Origin: Calendula officinalis
Taxonomy: Eukaryota; Streptophyta; Magnoliopsida; Asterales; Asteraceae
DNA length: 64,000 nt
NCBI GenBank assembly: GCA_963853835.1
Contig: OY970828.1
Span: 15,381,813-15,445,812 of the forward strand
Direction of reading: 5' to 3'
Part shown: in pieces, positions 44,957-57,009 of the stretch
Position numbering within the stretch: the stretch's first letter is position 1
Layout: each line of letters begins with the position of its first letter
Made by a program: the position numbers and the translations under genes
The notes under the pieces: generated by a model
Told to the model about the DNA's origin: nothing
Seen by the model: the letters and a program-made list of their open reading frames with translations, nothing else
Databases searched by the model: none

Positions 44957-46781
44957 TCATCTGCTGTTGATGGCTTCATTCTCATAGAAGACTTCTTGTT
45001 TGATGTGGACAAACTCTTCTCTGCTCTTGAGTTCATCCCTTCGACTATTAAGAACTGCAACTATCTTCTTTCTGAACCAAGAGTCTTCTTTCTTGGTGAT
45101 CATCCATTTCAGTCCAACAAGGTGACTGATTTGAGCTCTTGGTAGATCTTCTTCATAAATGAAGCACTCTCTATCCTCTGAGTCAGTATACATATATCCA
45201 GAAGTTGGATATATGACACTCTTTTGATCCTGAAAAACAAGGTTAGGAGGAAGAGGGTACTTTTTAAGATACTTGTATGTATGAAGGCATTCTGGTCTAT
45301 TGTTTGAGTAAGCCTCAGTCATCACACTGAGTGTTCTATACTCTATTTCATGAAGCAAGTCCTTCTCATAACATACTGCAGCTACTGCACAGATCTCATC
45401 CAAGACTATTTGATCATAAGTTGATTTCTTTGGAAGCTCTTTGATCAGTCTTGTGATCTTCACCCAGTCTTGAAGGCCAATTCTTTGAATATCATGAATA
45501 AATATCTTCATGGGAGTACTGGTTAAGCCAGTACAAGTGATAATGATTCTTCCTTCTTTGAGCTTCACGTTTACTTTATTGACATCCAGATTCAACCAAT
45601 GTATCCCCCTTACATTTGGAAATGTTTTGGTCCTCAAGAACTCCTTCCTTTCCTCCTTATACTGAGTCCTAGCAGCAACCATATTCCAATAATGTTGAAT
45701 ATGGTCTGGACCCTTTCTTGAGATTCTATGTGAAGGACCAGGAGTATCAGTATCTGGGTCAGATTCTGGTTCAGCTTTGATTCCCAACTCTTGCTCATAT
45801 AAAAATCTTTCTTGTTCTGCACAGAGTTGTTGAAAAGTCATTCTTGGAGCCTGCTCGGTATCACTGTCCAATGTGTGAACAGGTCTTCTTTGTCTTGTTA
45901 ACAAAGGAGCAGATTCCTCACTTGATTCAGAAGAAGTGAGAACTGCATTGATGGGTCTTCTTGATAAGGAACTCCTTCTTCTAATCACCAGATTTTTTGG
46001 TTCTTCATCATCCGAGGATGATGATGAAGAACTTTCTTGTTCTACCAGATTAAGTGCATAGTTCACTAAATCTGGTTCTTCATCTTCATCATCAGCAATA
46101 GGCCAGATGAAAGGCCTATAGACCACAATTTGCAAATTATTCTCTTCACGAGCAGGTGGCTCAGAATAAGTTTGCTGTGGTTGGTCAGTACAAGTCTCCC
46201 CTGAGCAGTTGGCTCAAGTGGGTCTTGAACTTGTAATGCTGACCTGGAATCTTGTCTTCTTCTCTCATACTGAATCCGAATTGACTCAGTATGAGGGCTT
46301 TGCTGATGTTGCTGTTCTTGTTGTGGAGGTTGATCTTCATTCAATCTTCTTCTTTTCTCCCCCTGAGCAGATGACTCAGTTTGATCAACCTCAGTATCTC
46401 TTTGTCTCTTCTCCCCCTTATTGTTATCATTGGATGGGGAGCGAAGAGGATCAGTATCACCACCCATGTCCCCTTCAGGTTCTTGAAGAGTAGGGGAGGG
46501 CATGGGCTCAGTGGCAGCATCAGTGTCACCAACATCTCCTTCTCCTTCTCCTTCTTCATTGTGGTCACCATGAGAAAATGGTGGAGTTGGTGTAGGCTTA
46601 TGTTGTTGTTGGAGTAGTGAGACTGACTGTTTGATGGAGTCAATGTCCCTACTCATAGTGTCCATTCTGGCAAAAATTGTATTCTGAGTGTGTTGAATGG
46701 CCAGAATATTCTACATGATTGTTTGCAGAGTCACTTGATCTTCTGCAGCCTGTGATGCTGGAATACCCTGCACAGATGGTG
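44957..46781 (-). pseudogene. S2 ORF2 exon 2
   Basis: Same product as in S1. The last 392 codons (44957-46135) form one open frame holding SSSSSSDDEE, the C-terminal block (GIHWLNLDVNKVNVK, PMKIFIHDIQRIGLQDW, GLKWMITKKEDSWFRKK) and the end NEAINSR. Upstream are the helix DTMSRDIDSIKQSVSLLQQQ and the basic clusters EKRQRDTE and EKRRRLNE. Damage: TAG at 46711-46713, and loss of one C in a ccccc run near 46198 that shifts the frame. Confidence 0.75.
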
Positions 46782-47469
46782 CTAAAGAAACAAAAATATA
46801 AAAATGGTTAGAAAGAAAGGTTTATCAAATAGAATTGTGGTGTTGTTTAACTCTATAATCATATAAACAGAATTTGTGAAGTCTGTATTTCATCTGGTGT
46901 ATGATGAAATATTGTGGACTTGTGCATAGCATGTGTAAGAAGATTTTAGTAAAAGTGAGTGTGTAAATTTAAGTAGCTCAGTATAGGATAAGTCACATTT
47001 ACTAAAAGGTTTGGGTTTGGGAATTCGAAGCCTGGGATGTGCTTCTTGTTATTTTCAATGTTTATCACTCGGTATTAGAATGATAACAGAAATGTGGCTA
47101 AACCCCATGGAAAATTTTTGGATTTTGTGGCTCAAGGGTTTTTGATCATTTCTTGAATTGTGCTACCCAACTCAAAAATAAGTTGGACATAATTCAAGCA
47201 GCACCAGGGGGTGTCAGTTTGACATCAACCACCATTGTCTCTTTAAATGTCGAGACAACTGTAGACTGACAATGATCAATTGGAAATGCTCAGTATATGA
47301 ATTTTGCATAGCAGCAGTGGGCTAGCTATGTTGGCCATAAAAGGATATATATTTGAAAGATCGTTTGAGACTTTGGTCAGTATTGAGTTGGTACTGGCCA
47401 ATACTTAGTCTCTATTTGGGAATGAAATATATATATATAGAAGTTTAAAGGCTTTTTAGAAATTCATAC
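46782..47469 (-). other. S2 ORF2 intron, 688 bp
   Basis: Donor CTCAG|GTATGA (47470/47469) and acceptor TTTGTTTCTTTAG|CACC (46782/46781). Exon 1 ends with one base of a codon and exon 2 supplies the other two (GCA, Ala), so ESDRVS continues into APSVQG in frame. Confidence 0.8.
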
Positions 47470-48850
47470 CTGAGACTCTGTCAGATTCCCTTCTAGCATC
47501 GGCAGAGGTCGGTGCAGGATCATGTGATTGTTGATGTGCAGCACCAACATCTTCAATACCGACTTGTCTTTCTTGCTGAGCACCTTCCAGTGTAGTTTGC
47601 TCATATTGAATCTCCACATCAAGAGGAACATGAGGTTCCTCAATTGGTTGAGCAGTTGAAACTAGTTCTGGACCTGGAAGGTCAGCGGTGGCTGCAACTT
47701 GGCTATGGGCTTGAAGAGAAGCAGTTAATGATGGAACATTTCAAGGCTGCACCTCCTCAGATGATAAGTTTCCCATAATCACAGGAGAAAGATTTCTTCT
47801 TCTTCTTTGTAGGACCAATGGTGTATCTTCTGAGGACTCAGTATTAGAAGCTGGTTCAATATGAGGAGCATCAGGATCCTGTGCATGTTGCATTGGTTCT
47901 TGAAGTTGTGGAACATCCTGCATCTCAACATCTTGACCGGCATGTCCTCCATTACCACTATTATCATCATTATCATCATCATCATCATCATCATTGTCTG
48001 ATTCAGTATCAGACATATCTGCTTCCTCATTTATGTGTTCTTGAACAATGGCCCACATATAAGGACTCAGTAGAGGCTCTCCTTGTCTTGGCCTGTAAAA
48101 GAAGATCTTCTCACTAAGAGGAGGAAGATCAACCCTTGGACTGTGAAACTCATCATAAGTATGTGTGGGCATTGAGTGTTGAAAGATGAGTGATAAGAAT
48201 CTGCAGAAAGGGACATTACATTCCCTTGTGTTAGCCCGAACCAAAGCAGCTAATTCATTGAAAATGAGCCGTGCATAATCAATGTTTCTTCCATAGTACA
48301 GAGCATGTACTATTTGCATCCCAAATTCATTTATTTGGTCCAAAGCACCCGTCTTGTGGGTCATACACCGAATAATTGTTGTAATGAGAATACCCCACAT
48401 AGAACCAAATTCGTTTCTTTTGATGATGCCCGTTGTTCCTCTTCTACCCAAAAATGGCAATACTGCGCGTGCTTCTGTTCTATCAACGAATGGGTCATAC
48501 TGAGCTTGAGCGGGAAGCCTCGGTGTTTCACGAATGATGGCAGTAGAAACAAATGCCCTTCTTTGATCTCTAATTACCCACCCAGCAATCATATCTGGAG
48601 AATCGAGTGTGGCAGAGTACCAAAACTCGCATAGCATTTCTGGGTAAATAGCTCGAGGAGACAAGGTCAGTGCACGAGCAATTGGGCAATGCTTCATAAA
48701 AGTCACAATGTTTGTGAATTCTTGGCATACCCAGGCTTGAGGAATAGTGAAATTTGCTGTGATGTTGTTCCTCGCAAACCTGGGTAGTTCATCATTTCGG
48801 AATTTGATTTCCGATTCAACCTCTGGAGCGACGAAAGTGTAATTCGCCAT
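47470..48850 (-). pseudogene. S2 ORF2 exon 1
   Basis: Starts MANYTFVAPEVESEIKF at 48850. The 369-codon frame carries the same globular domain as S1 (SPRAIYPEMLCEFWYSAT, GTTGIIKRNEFGSMWGIL) and an Asp-rich run (about 47955-48000). It stops at a TGA (47741-47743), but the same frame stays open beyond it to the splice donor. One point mutation therefore separates it from an intact exon. Confidence 0.8.
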
Positions 48851-49308
48851 CTGTGATTTTGATTTAAGAGTTTTTGCTTGCTAAATGAAAGTGAAATCGT
48901 TAATCGCAGAGAGAATTGAAAGAGAAATTATGAAATAACGGTTAAAAAATTTGAAGTAAAAAAAACGGTTATTTATAGGTGATTTTAAAGATAATTAAGG
49001 TATTGGGAAGTTAAACCGGCTAATTTTACTGCCTTATCCTGTGCAAACGGTAACTTTCCTATTAAGAAAGGTTACCGTTGGGCAGTATGAGGGTTAAGGT
49101 CGTTGTAAACGCCGTCATACCTCAATACCGAGTAAAAAAAAAATTAATTTTAAAAAAAATTTAAAAAAATATAAAAATAATTAATTTACTCTTGAAATTA
49201 AAAAAAATAAAATTTTTAAATTTTGATGATAACAGACTAGTGATACTGAGAGGTCAGTATCAACAGGAGTGATACTGAGCGCTCAGTTTTAAAAAAAATT
49301 AAGAAAGA
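48851..49308 (-). promoter_or_regulatory. S2 pol-ORF2 spacer with candidate promoter and hairpin
   Basis: CCTATAAATAACC on the minus strand (TATA core 48968-48977) lies 118 bases before the ORF2 ATG, the same distance as in S1, followed by a CT-rich, ATG-free leader. The hairpin is at 49046-49079. Repeated tactgag/ctcagta motifs lie at 49240-49290. Confidence 0.5.
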
Positions 49309-50702
49309 TCAAGGATTCAGCATACCTAATTGCCCTAGTAAATACATAAACCTTTCCTCAGGGAGAGGTTTAGTAAACACATCGGCCAATTGTTCATCTG
49401 TTTGTACATAATCTACCTCAACCTTACCTTTTTCCACATTATCTCGAATAAAGTGGTGTCTGATATCAATGTGATTAGTTTTGGAGTGATAGACTGGGTT
49501 CTCTGTGATAGCAATAGCACTCTTGTTATCACAATGAATTGGACTCTTTGTAAAGTTGAACCCATAGTCCAATAGTTGATACTGCATCCATAATAATTGA
49601 GCACGACAACTTCCTGCAGCAACATACTTTGCTTCTGCTGTGGAAGTTGCTACCGAATTTTGCTTCTTGGATGACCAACCTACTAGTCTTCCACCTAGGA
49701 ATTGACATCCTCCACTTGTGCTTTTTCTATCCAATCTACAACCTGCAAAATCTGCATCCGTGTACCCTTCAAGGGCAAAGTTTGAATCTTTGGGATACCA
49801 AAGACCCAGGTTAGGAGTACCTGTAAGATATCTAAAGATGCGCTTAACTGCTTTCATGTGTGATTCTTTAGGATCAGCCTGATACCGAGCACACAAACAT
49901 GTTGCAAACATGATATCAGGCCTGCTAGCAGTTAAGTAAAGTAAGGAACCAATCATACCTCGGTATGTGGATTGACAAACTGGTTTACCAGTTTCATCCT
50001 TACTTATCTTATCCTGAGTACCCATAGGAGTATGCATGGAAGATAAGTTTTCAAATTTGTATTTCTTTAACTTGTCATGCACATACTTACTTTGATTTAT
50101 AAAAGTGCCATCAGGCTTTTGTTCAACTTGTAAACCAAGAAAATAAGTAAGTTCTCCCATCATACTCATCTGATACTGAGTTAACATTATCTTAGCAAAC
50201 CAGTCACACATTGACTTGTCAGTGGAGCCAAAGATAATATCATCTACATATATCAGAATGAGTAAGATGTCAGAACCTTTCCTTCTTGAAAATAATGTTT
50301 TATCAATTTTACCTCTTGTAAATTTATTTTCAATAAGATACTCAGACATGGTATCATACCAGGCTCTTGGAGCTTGTTTGAGCCCATATAGAGCTTTATC
50401 AAGCTTGAAAACATAAGTAGGAAATTTAGGATCAACAAAACCTGGTGGTTGTTTAACATAAACTTCTTCTTGTAGTTTTCCATTTAGAAAAGCACTCTTG
50501 ACATCCATCTGATAAACTTTGAAGTTCTTAAAAGCTGCATATGCAAGATACAACCTAATAGCTTCAATTCTTGCAACTGGTGCAAAAGTTTCATCATAGT
50601 CAATGCCTTCTTCTTGCCTGTAACCTTGAGCAACCAATCTTGCTTTGTTTCTGATGACAACACCATCCTTGTCCATCTTGTTTCTGAATACTCACTTAGT
50701 AC
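49309..50702 (-). pseudogene. S2 reverse transcriptase and RNase H
   Basis: A 455-codon uninterrupted frame from MDKDGVVIRNKARLVAQGYR through VYQMDVKSAFLNGKL, the catalytic IYVDDIIFGS, and RNase H (YTDADFAGCRLDRKSTSG, IHCDNKSAIAI) to QLADVFTKPLPEERF and GMLNP. It has no internal stop. It is separated from the upstream polyprotein by the rearrangement at 50709-50985. Confidence 0.88.
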
Positions 50703-51351
50703 CAATAAACTCTTATTTAGTCGATCTATAACCCTGGCAGCCATCCCCTATACTTATCCTTCACATACTCCAAAATCAAAAATGTGTACCATTGTTGCAC
50801 CAATTCACTTTACACTTTCATACCTTTTGTAATTGATCAGTGGTCTTGTTATTCCGCAACAAGCCACACTTAGTGGAATTATACATTTGACTCATATCTT
50901 GTTCTTATACAATATTTGTCTTGAGTTATAATTATCAAATCAATTAACCATCTAAACCAGGGTGTTGTGACCTAACAACTGGTATCAGACATGGTATCAT
51001 ACCAGGCTCTTGGAGCTTGTTTGAGCCCATATAGAGCTTTATCAAGCTTGAAAACATAAGTAGGAAATTTAGGATCAACAAAACCTGGTGGTTGTTTAAC
51101 ATAAACTTCTTCTTGTAGTTTTCCATTTAGAAAAACACTCTTGACATCCATCTGATAAACTTTGAAGTTCTTAAAAGCTGCATATGCAAGATACAACCTA
51201 ATAGCTTCAATTCTTGCAACTGGTGCAAAAGTTTCATCATAGTCAATGCCTTCTTCTTGCCTGTAACCTTGAGCAACCAATCTTGCTTTGTTTCTAATGA
51301 CAACACCATCCTTGTCCATCTTGTTTCTGAATACCCACTTAGTACCAATAA
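50343..51351. repeat. 366-bp direct duplication around an inverted LTR/leader piece in S2
   Basis: 50343-50708 and 50986-51351 are near-identical copies of one reverse transcriptase segment, offset 643 bp. Between them, 50709-50985 is element sequence in the opposite orientation: leader plus gag start (matching the complement of about 54514-54615), then LTR end and primer site (complement of about 54625-54815). The inner joint lies at caccaatt, shared by both parts. Confidence 0.85.
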
Positions 51352-52531
51352 TAGTTTTGCCAGTAGGAGGTGGTACTAAGTTCCAAACTTTGTTTCTCTC
51401 AAACTCTGTGAGCTCTTCTTGCATAGCTTCTACCCAATCTTCATCTAATAAAGCTTCATCAACTTTCTTTGGTTCAATGGTAGATAGAAAGCATGAGAAG
51501 AAACAAAAATTTGCAGTTGCTTGGGGTGGAAACTCTAATTTTCTTCTTGTTTGGAAACCTTCTTCAATAGGACCAATAATGTTTGCGTGTGGATGGTCTC
51601 TGTGTTCCCTTAAATTGTTCCCTAAGGAAGCATTTGAAGTAGGATCAACACTATCTTGTTGATTGGGTGTGTTGTGTGTCTGATACTGAGTGGAATTCTG
51701 GTCAGTATTAGACACCGGAGGTTGCTGTTCAGCTTCATTTTGCAGAGTTGATGTGGATTCTTGTGAAGTGTTGGATGTTTCACCTTCTTCATAAGTAGAG
51801 TGGTTCAGATCATTAGTTGGAAACTCAGTGTGAAGATTTTCTGTTATGGGAGCCTCAGTGTAAGTTGCAGTTGAGTAAGACTGAGTTCGAACTTGATCAG
51901 TTTCATTAAACTTATTAGGAATAAAATGTGGATGAAACTTGGGCTCTTCAGCAATGGAGTTTTCTGGATTGCATAGGATATCTATGCCACTTATGTCTTC
52001 ACTTGCTGAGGTAGAATGCTCATTCTGATCTTCATCAAATGTGACATGAATGGATTCTACAATCATCTTAGTTGAGATGATATACACTCTGAAGGCTTTA
52101 GAGTGTTGAGAGTAGCCCATGAACACACCTTCATTTGCTTTGGGAGCAAATTTGTTGAGATTTTGTTTTGTACTGAGTACAAAGCATTTACTCCCAAAGA
52201 TGTGGAAGTATTCCACATTAGGAATCTTGCCATTATATAACTCATATGGAGTCTTCAGATGTCTCTGGACTATAGTGGCTCTATTCTGAGTGAAGTTTGC
52301 ACAATTTACGGCTTCAGCCCAGAAACTCAGTGCCAGTCCAGCATGGCATAACAAAGTTCTTGCAGCTTCAATTAATGTTCTATTCTTTCTTTCCACAACA
52401 CCATTTTGTTGTGGTGTGTAAGCTGCAAAGAAGTTTTGAATGATTCCTTTCTCTTCACAGAAATCGGCTAATACTGAGTTCTTAAACTCAGTACCGTGGT
52501 CACTTCTAAGTTGCTTGACCTTGTTGCCTTT
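50972..52531 (-). pseudogene. S2 integrase end and reverse transcriptase start
   Basis: The frame is open from just after the TAA near 52532 through LRSDHGTEF, NGVVERKNRTLIEAARTLL and YSQHSKAFRVYIISTK. A Ser/Thr/Asn-rich linker leads to EALLDEDWVEAMQEELTEF and the reverse transcriptase fingers. It ends in the rearranged joint, so the enzyme is split. Confidence 0.85.
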
Positions 52532-53449
52532 TTAAAGTTCCTCTCTTTTTATAAAGGCAATGATTTCTGTTGTTGCATCTGACTTAGGCTTGAGGAAGAT
52601 GACCCACGTATATCTTGAGAATTCATCAACCAAGACTAGAAAATAGATCTTTTTGGCCAAAGATGGTGTGCTGATGGGGCCAAAAAGATCCATATGTATC
52701 ATAGTAAGAGGTTCATTAATGGAATGATTGACCTTTGACTTGAATGAACTCTTCTTCTGCTTGCCCATTTCACATGCTGAGCATAACTTATCTTTTGAAA
52801 AAGTAATAGTGGGCAACCCTCTCACCAGTTTCTTCATACCGAGCTCGTTGATATTTCTAAAGTTGATGTGAGAGAGTTTCTTGTGCCATAGCCAATGCAA
52901 TTCTGGCTTGACTTTAGAAAGCAGGCATACTCGAATAGTTGGGTCTATTTCAGATAGGTTGACCACATATACATCTTTTTCTCTTCTAGCAATGAGTACA
53001 TGCTGCCCTTTATCATTGTAGATGATTCCTGCAACCTTCCTGAATCGAGCTTCGTTGTCATCATCACACATCTGGCTGATACTGAGCAGATTGTGTTTAA
53101 GACCCTCTACATAGGCAACTCTTTTAAAAGTTATGTTGCCTGCCTTGATCACACCATAACCTCTTGTCTTTCCCACCGAGTCATCTCCAAACTTAACAGA
53201 AGGACCATTCTCTGGAGTATAATTGAGAAGGTACTCCATACTGCCTGTCATGTGTCTTGAGCAGCCACTATCTAAATACCATTTTCTGTCACCCTTGTAC
53301 AACTGAGTGGAATCCCAATCAGTATGAACACTCATCCTCTCAGCCTCTTTGATATCCTTTTCAAAGGAGCTCTTCAAATCATCTTTAGTGAAAGCCATAA
53401 AGGCTTTATTCTCAATCTCTTCCTCATCATCACTTATGTCCTCATCCAT
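52532..53449 (-). pseudogene. S2 gag tail, protease and integrase start
   Basis: ENKAFMAFTKDDLKSSFEKD, then STQLYK joined directly to GDRKWYLDSGCSRHMTG (protease), GLKHNLLSISQMCDDDNEAR, the integrase zinc region (LWHKKLSHINF, CSACEMGKQKKS) and MIHMDLFGPIS. The direct join at about 53295 is the place where S1 carries 1334 additional bases. It ends at a stop where S1 has a Gln codon (ELQKGNK). Confidence 0.85.
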
Positions 53450-54537
53450 CCAAGCTTCAGAGTATAGTGCTTGATGAGGTGCTCCATTCCCTTCTGCCCT
53501 CTTTCCCAGTTCTTCAGTTTGACATACTTGTCTCTATACCTCTTTGCTCGGTAGGCAATCTTGTCATTCTGATCAGTCTCAGAAGACTTGGTATGACGAT
53601 TTGCAGCAATATGTCCAGGTTTTCCACACCTATAGCAAAGACCTGATCTTGGGTCAGTATTAGAAGAGCTAACACCAAGCCTCTTCTTCTTCAACTGATC
53701 CAGCTTCATAGACATAAGAGCCATTTGAGTCTCAAGCTCTTCTGCCTCAGCATCAGCAAGATCAATTACTGGTTCATCAGGCTCAGTCACAGTATATGCT
53801 TGTTGCACAATGAGGGCCATTCCATTTGAAGATTGGTCAGTTTTCTTCCAGTTGATCAGTCTTGAAGCAGTATTCTCTTCATGATTCAACATTAGGCCAT
53901 ATAAAGTTTGAAGAGTATATGACTCAATGTTGTTAGCAGCATTGACAGAATTTGACATGTCAAGAAATTGTTGAGGAAGACTGTCCAGGAACTTTTGAAC
54001 AAGTTCCCCTTCCTCTTTTACAATGCCAACACTAATTAGACCATGAACAATAGTATTAAACCTGTTGTAAAGAGAGGTGATGTCTTCATTTGGATTTGAG
54101 AAGAAGTTTTCTAACTTTCTTCTCATGTTGCTCTTTCTTTGCAACTTCACTTTTGGTGTGCCTTCATAGGTGACTGATAGGCTATCCCACATAGCCTTTG
54201 CTGTTGGCAATTCCATGATTGCATTGAGAATTTCTTTGGTAACAGCATTACCAATCACCCCTTTAGCTCTGCAGTCTAAAGCATACAACTGACGGTCAGT
54301 ATCAGTCCAGTTGTGCTTTAGTTTATGTACAGTTCTTATGCTCTCAGGAGCATTATCAGTAGCAGCAACGGGCTCCACAGTTTGTGGGATGATATGACCA
54401 TCATTTAGCACAGTGAGCATTTCATGATGAATGGATTCAATATACCACTGAGCTTTTAGCTTCCATTGATGGAAGTCTTTACCATCAAAGATGGGTACTC
54501 CCTTTCCAGACATAATTGGTGCAACAATGGTAGACAT
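53434..54537 (-). pseudogene. S2 gag
   Basis: The 367-codon frame from MSTIVAPIMSGKGVPIFDG holds the capsid region (FFSNPNEDITSLYNRFNTI, LVQKFLDSLPQQFLDMSN) and the knuckle CYRCGKPGHIAANRH, whose last Cys is replaced by His. A 1-base loss near 53495 shifts the frame, so gag overlaps the next part out of frame. The second knuckle is absent. Confidence 0.85.
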
Positions 54538-54621
54538 TTTTGATTTTAGAGTATGTGAAGGATAAGTATAGGGGATGGCTGCCAGGATTATAGATCGACT
54601 AAATAAGAGTTTATTTAGTTT

Positions 54622-54633
54622 GCTCTGATACCA
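54622..54633 (-). promoter_or_regulatory. S2 primer binding site
   Basis: Minus strand TGGTATCAGAGC two bases inside the 5' LTR. Confidence 0.92.
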
Positions 54634-54635
54634 GT

Positions 54636-55131
54636 TGTTAGGTCACAACACCCTGGTTTAGATGGTTAATTGATTTGATAATTATAACTCAAGACAAATA
54701 TTGTATAAGAACAAGATATGAGTCAAATGTATAATTCCACTAAGTGTGGCTTGTTGCGGAATAACAAGACCACTGATCAATTACAAAAGGTATGAAAGTG
54801 TAAAGTGAATTGGTGAGTTCTCCTTTGCAAGATGATCTTTATTTATAATGATATAGAGATCTTACATAATGGGCAAAGGAGTAACTGAAGGACTAAACTA
54901 GGAAAATGACTAAGATCAAGGGATTTGATCTTAGTCTGTTACATAACAAGTGTAACTCAGTCCTTCTACTCAGTATCACTATCTGATACTGAGTTCTGAT
55001 ACTGAGTTCCAATACTGGTCACTCAGTATCAGACCTAGACTTAGGTATTTTATTCTACATATTAATCAACTCTAGTCTAGGTTGTTTTTGTTATCTTAAG
55101 ATCCAAAGGGGTAAGGCTTTTTGCCTTAACA
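54636..55131 (-). repeat. S2 5' LTR
   Basis: The 496-bp LTR with a TATA-like TATAAATAAAG on the minus strand (about 54837-54847) and clustered actgagt/actcagt motifs. Confidence 0.93.
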
Positions 55132-57009
55132 ATTGACACAATTTAAGGTTTGAAATGGATACTTATAGATTATTGGTCATAACTAGTGGTCAAAATCGTT
55201 CACGGGGCATTCGTATGGGTTCTAGCGACCAATTACAGTTTATAAATGGATACTTATAGGTTATTGGTCATATCTAGTGGTTATAATGGTTCACGGGCCA
55301 TTTGTATGGGTTATCAACACCAGTTACAGTGTAAAAAATCGATACTTATAGGTTATTGGTTATAGCTAGTGATTATAATGGCTTACGGGTCATTCGTATG
55401 GGCTATGGATGCTAACTATGGTTTAAGAAGGATACTTATAGGTTATTGGTCGTAGCTAGTGGTTATAATGGTTCAGTGGCCATTTGTGTGGATAATGGAC
55501 ACCAATTAATGTTTAAAATAGATGGTTATAGGTTATTGGTCATAGCTAGTGGTCAAAATCATTCACGGGCCATTTGTATGGGTAATGGACACCAAGTAAG
55601 GTTTAAAATGGATACTTATAGGTTATTGATCATAGCTAGTGGTCAAAATCAGTCACGGGCATTCGTATGGGTTCTAGACACCAATTACAGTTTAAAAATG
55701 GATACTTATAGGTTAATGGTCATAGCTAGTGGTTATAATGGTTCACGGGCCATTTGTATGGGTTATAAACACGAATTACAGTTTAAAAAATGGATACTTA
55801 TAGGTTATTGGTTATACCTAGTGGTTATAATGGTTCGCGGGCCATTCGTATGGGCTATGGACGCTAATTGCGGTTTAACATTGATACTTATTGGTTATTT
55901 CTCATAGCTAGTGGTTATAATGGTTCACGAGCCATTTGTATGGGTTATCAACACCAACTACAGTTTAAAAAATGGATACTTATAGGTTATTGGTTATAGT
56001 TAGTGGTTATAATGGTTCACGGGCGATTCGTGTGGGCTATGGACGCCAATTACGGTTTAACATGGATACTTAATGGTTATTGGGCATAACTAGCGGTTAT
56101 AATGATTCACGGGCCATTCGTATTGGTTATTGGGCATAGCTGGTGGTTAAAATGGATACTTATAGGTTATTGGTCATAGCTAGCGGTCAAAATCATTCAG
56201 GGGCATTCGTATGGGTTCTAGACACCAATTAAATTTAAAAAAGGATAATTATTGGTTATTGGTGATAGCTAGTGGTTATAATGGTTCACGGGCCATTCGC
56301 ATGGGTAATTGACACCAATTAAGGTTTAAAATGGATACTTATAGGTTATTGGTCATAACTAGTGGTCAAAATCGTTCACGGGCATTCGTATGGGTTCTAG
56401 ACACCAATTACAATTTAAAAATGGATACTTATAGGTTGTTGGTCATAGCTAGTGGTTATAATGGTTCACGAGCCATTTGTATGGGTTATCAACACCAATT
56501 ACAGTGTAGAAAATGGAAACTTATAGGTTATTGGTTATAGCTAGTGATTATAATAGCTCACGGGTCATTCATATGGGCTATGGATGCTAGTTACGGTTTA
56601 ACAAGGATAATTATAGGTTATTGGTCGTAGCTAGTGGTTATAACAGTTCAGTGGCCATTTGTATGGGTAATGGACACCAATTAATGTTTATAATAGATGC
56701 TTATAGGTTATTAGTCATAGCTAGTGGTCAAAATCATTAATGGGGCATCCGTATGGGTTATAGACACCAATTACAGTTTAAAAAATGGATACTTACAGGT
56801 TATTGGTCATAGCTAGTGATTATAATGGTTCACGGGCCATTTGTATTGGTTATCAACACCAATTACAGTTTAAAAAATGGATTCTTATAGGTTATTGGTT
56901 ATAGCTAGTGGTTATAACGGTTCACGGGCCATTCGTATGGGCTATGGACGCCAATTGCGGTTTAACATGAATACTTATAGGTTATTGGGTGTAGCTAGTG
57001 GTTATAAGA
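55132..57009. repeat. 90-bp satellite array, third block
   Basis: It resumes exactly at the target duplication. The first 770 bases correspond to 40683-41461 of the duplicated segment, but are more diverged. Confidence 0.92.

Larger units (their letters stand above)
44376..55131 (-). mobile_element. S2: SIRE-like Ty1/copia element with ORF2
   Basis: LTRs of 496 bp each (44376-44871 and 54636-55131) differ at about 7 positions by eye, so S2 is younger than S1. The target duplication attga (44371-44375 and 55132-55136) splits a satellite monomer. The same gene order as S1 is present. It lacks the 1334-bp gag segment of S1 and contains an inverted LTR/leader piece with a 366-bp direct duplication inside reverse transcriptase (50343-51351). 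Confidence 0.93.
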
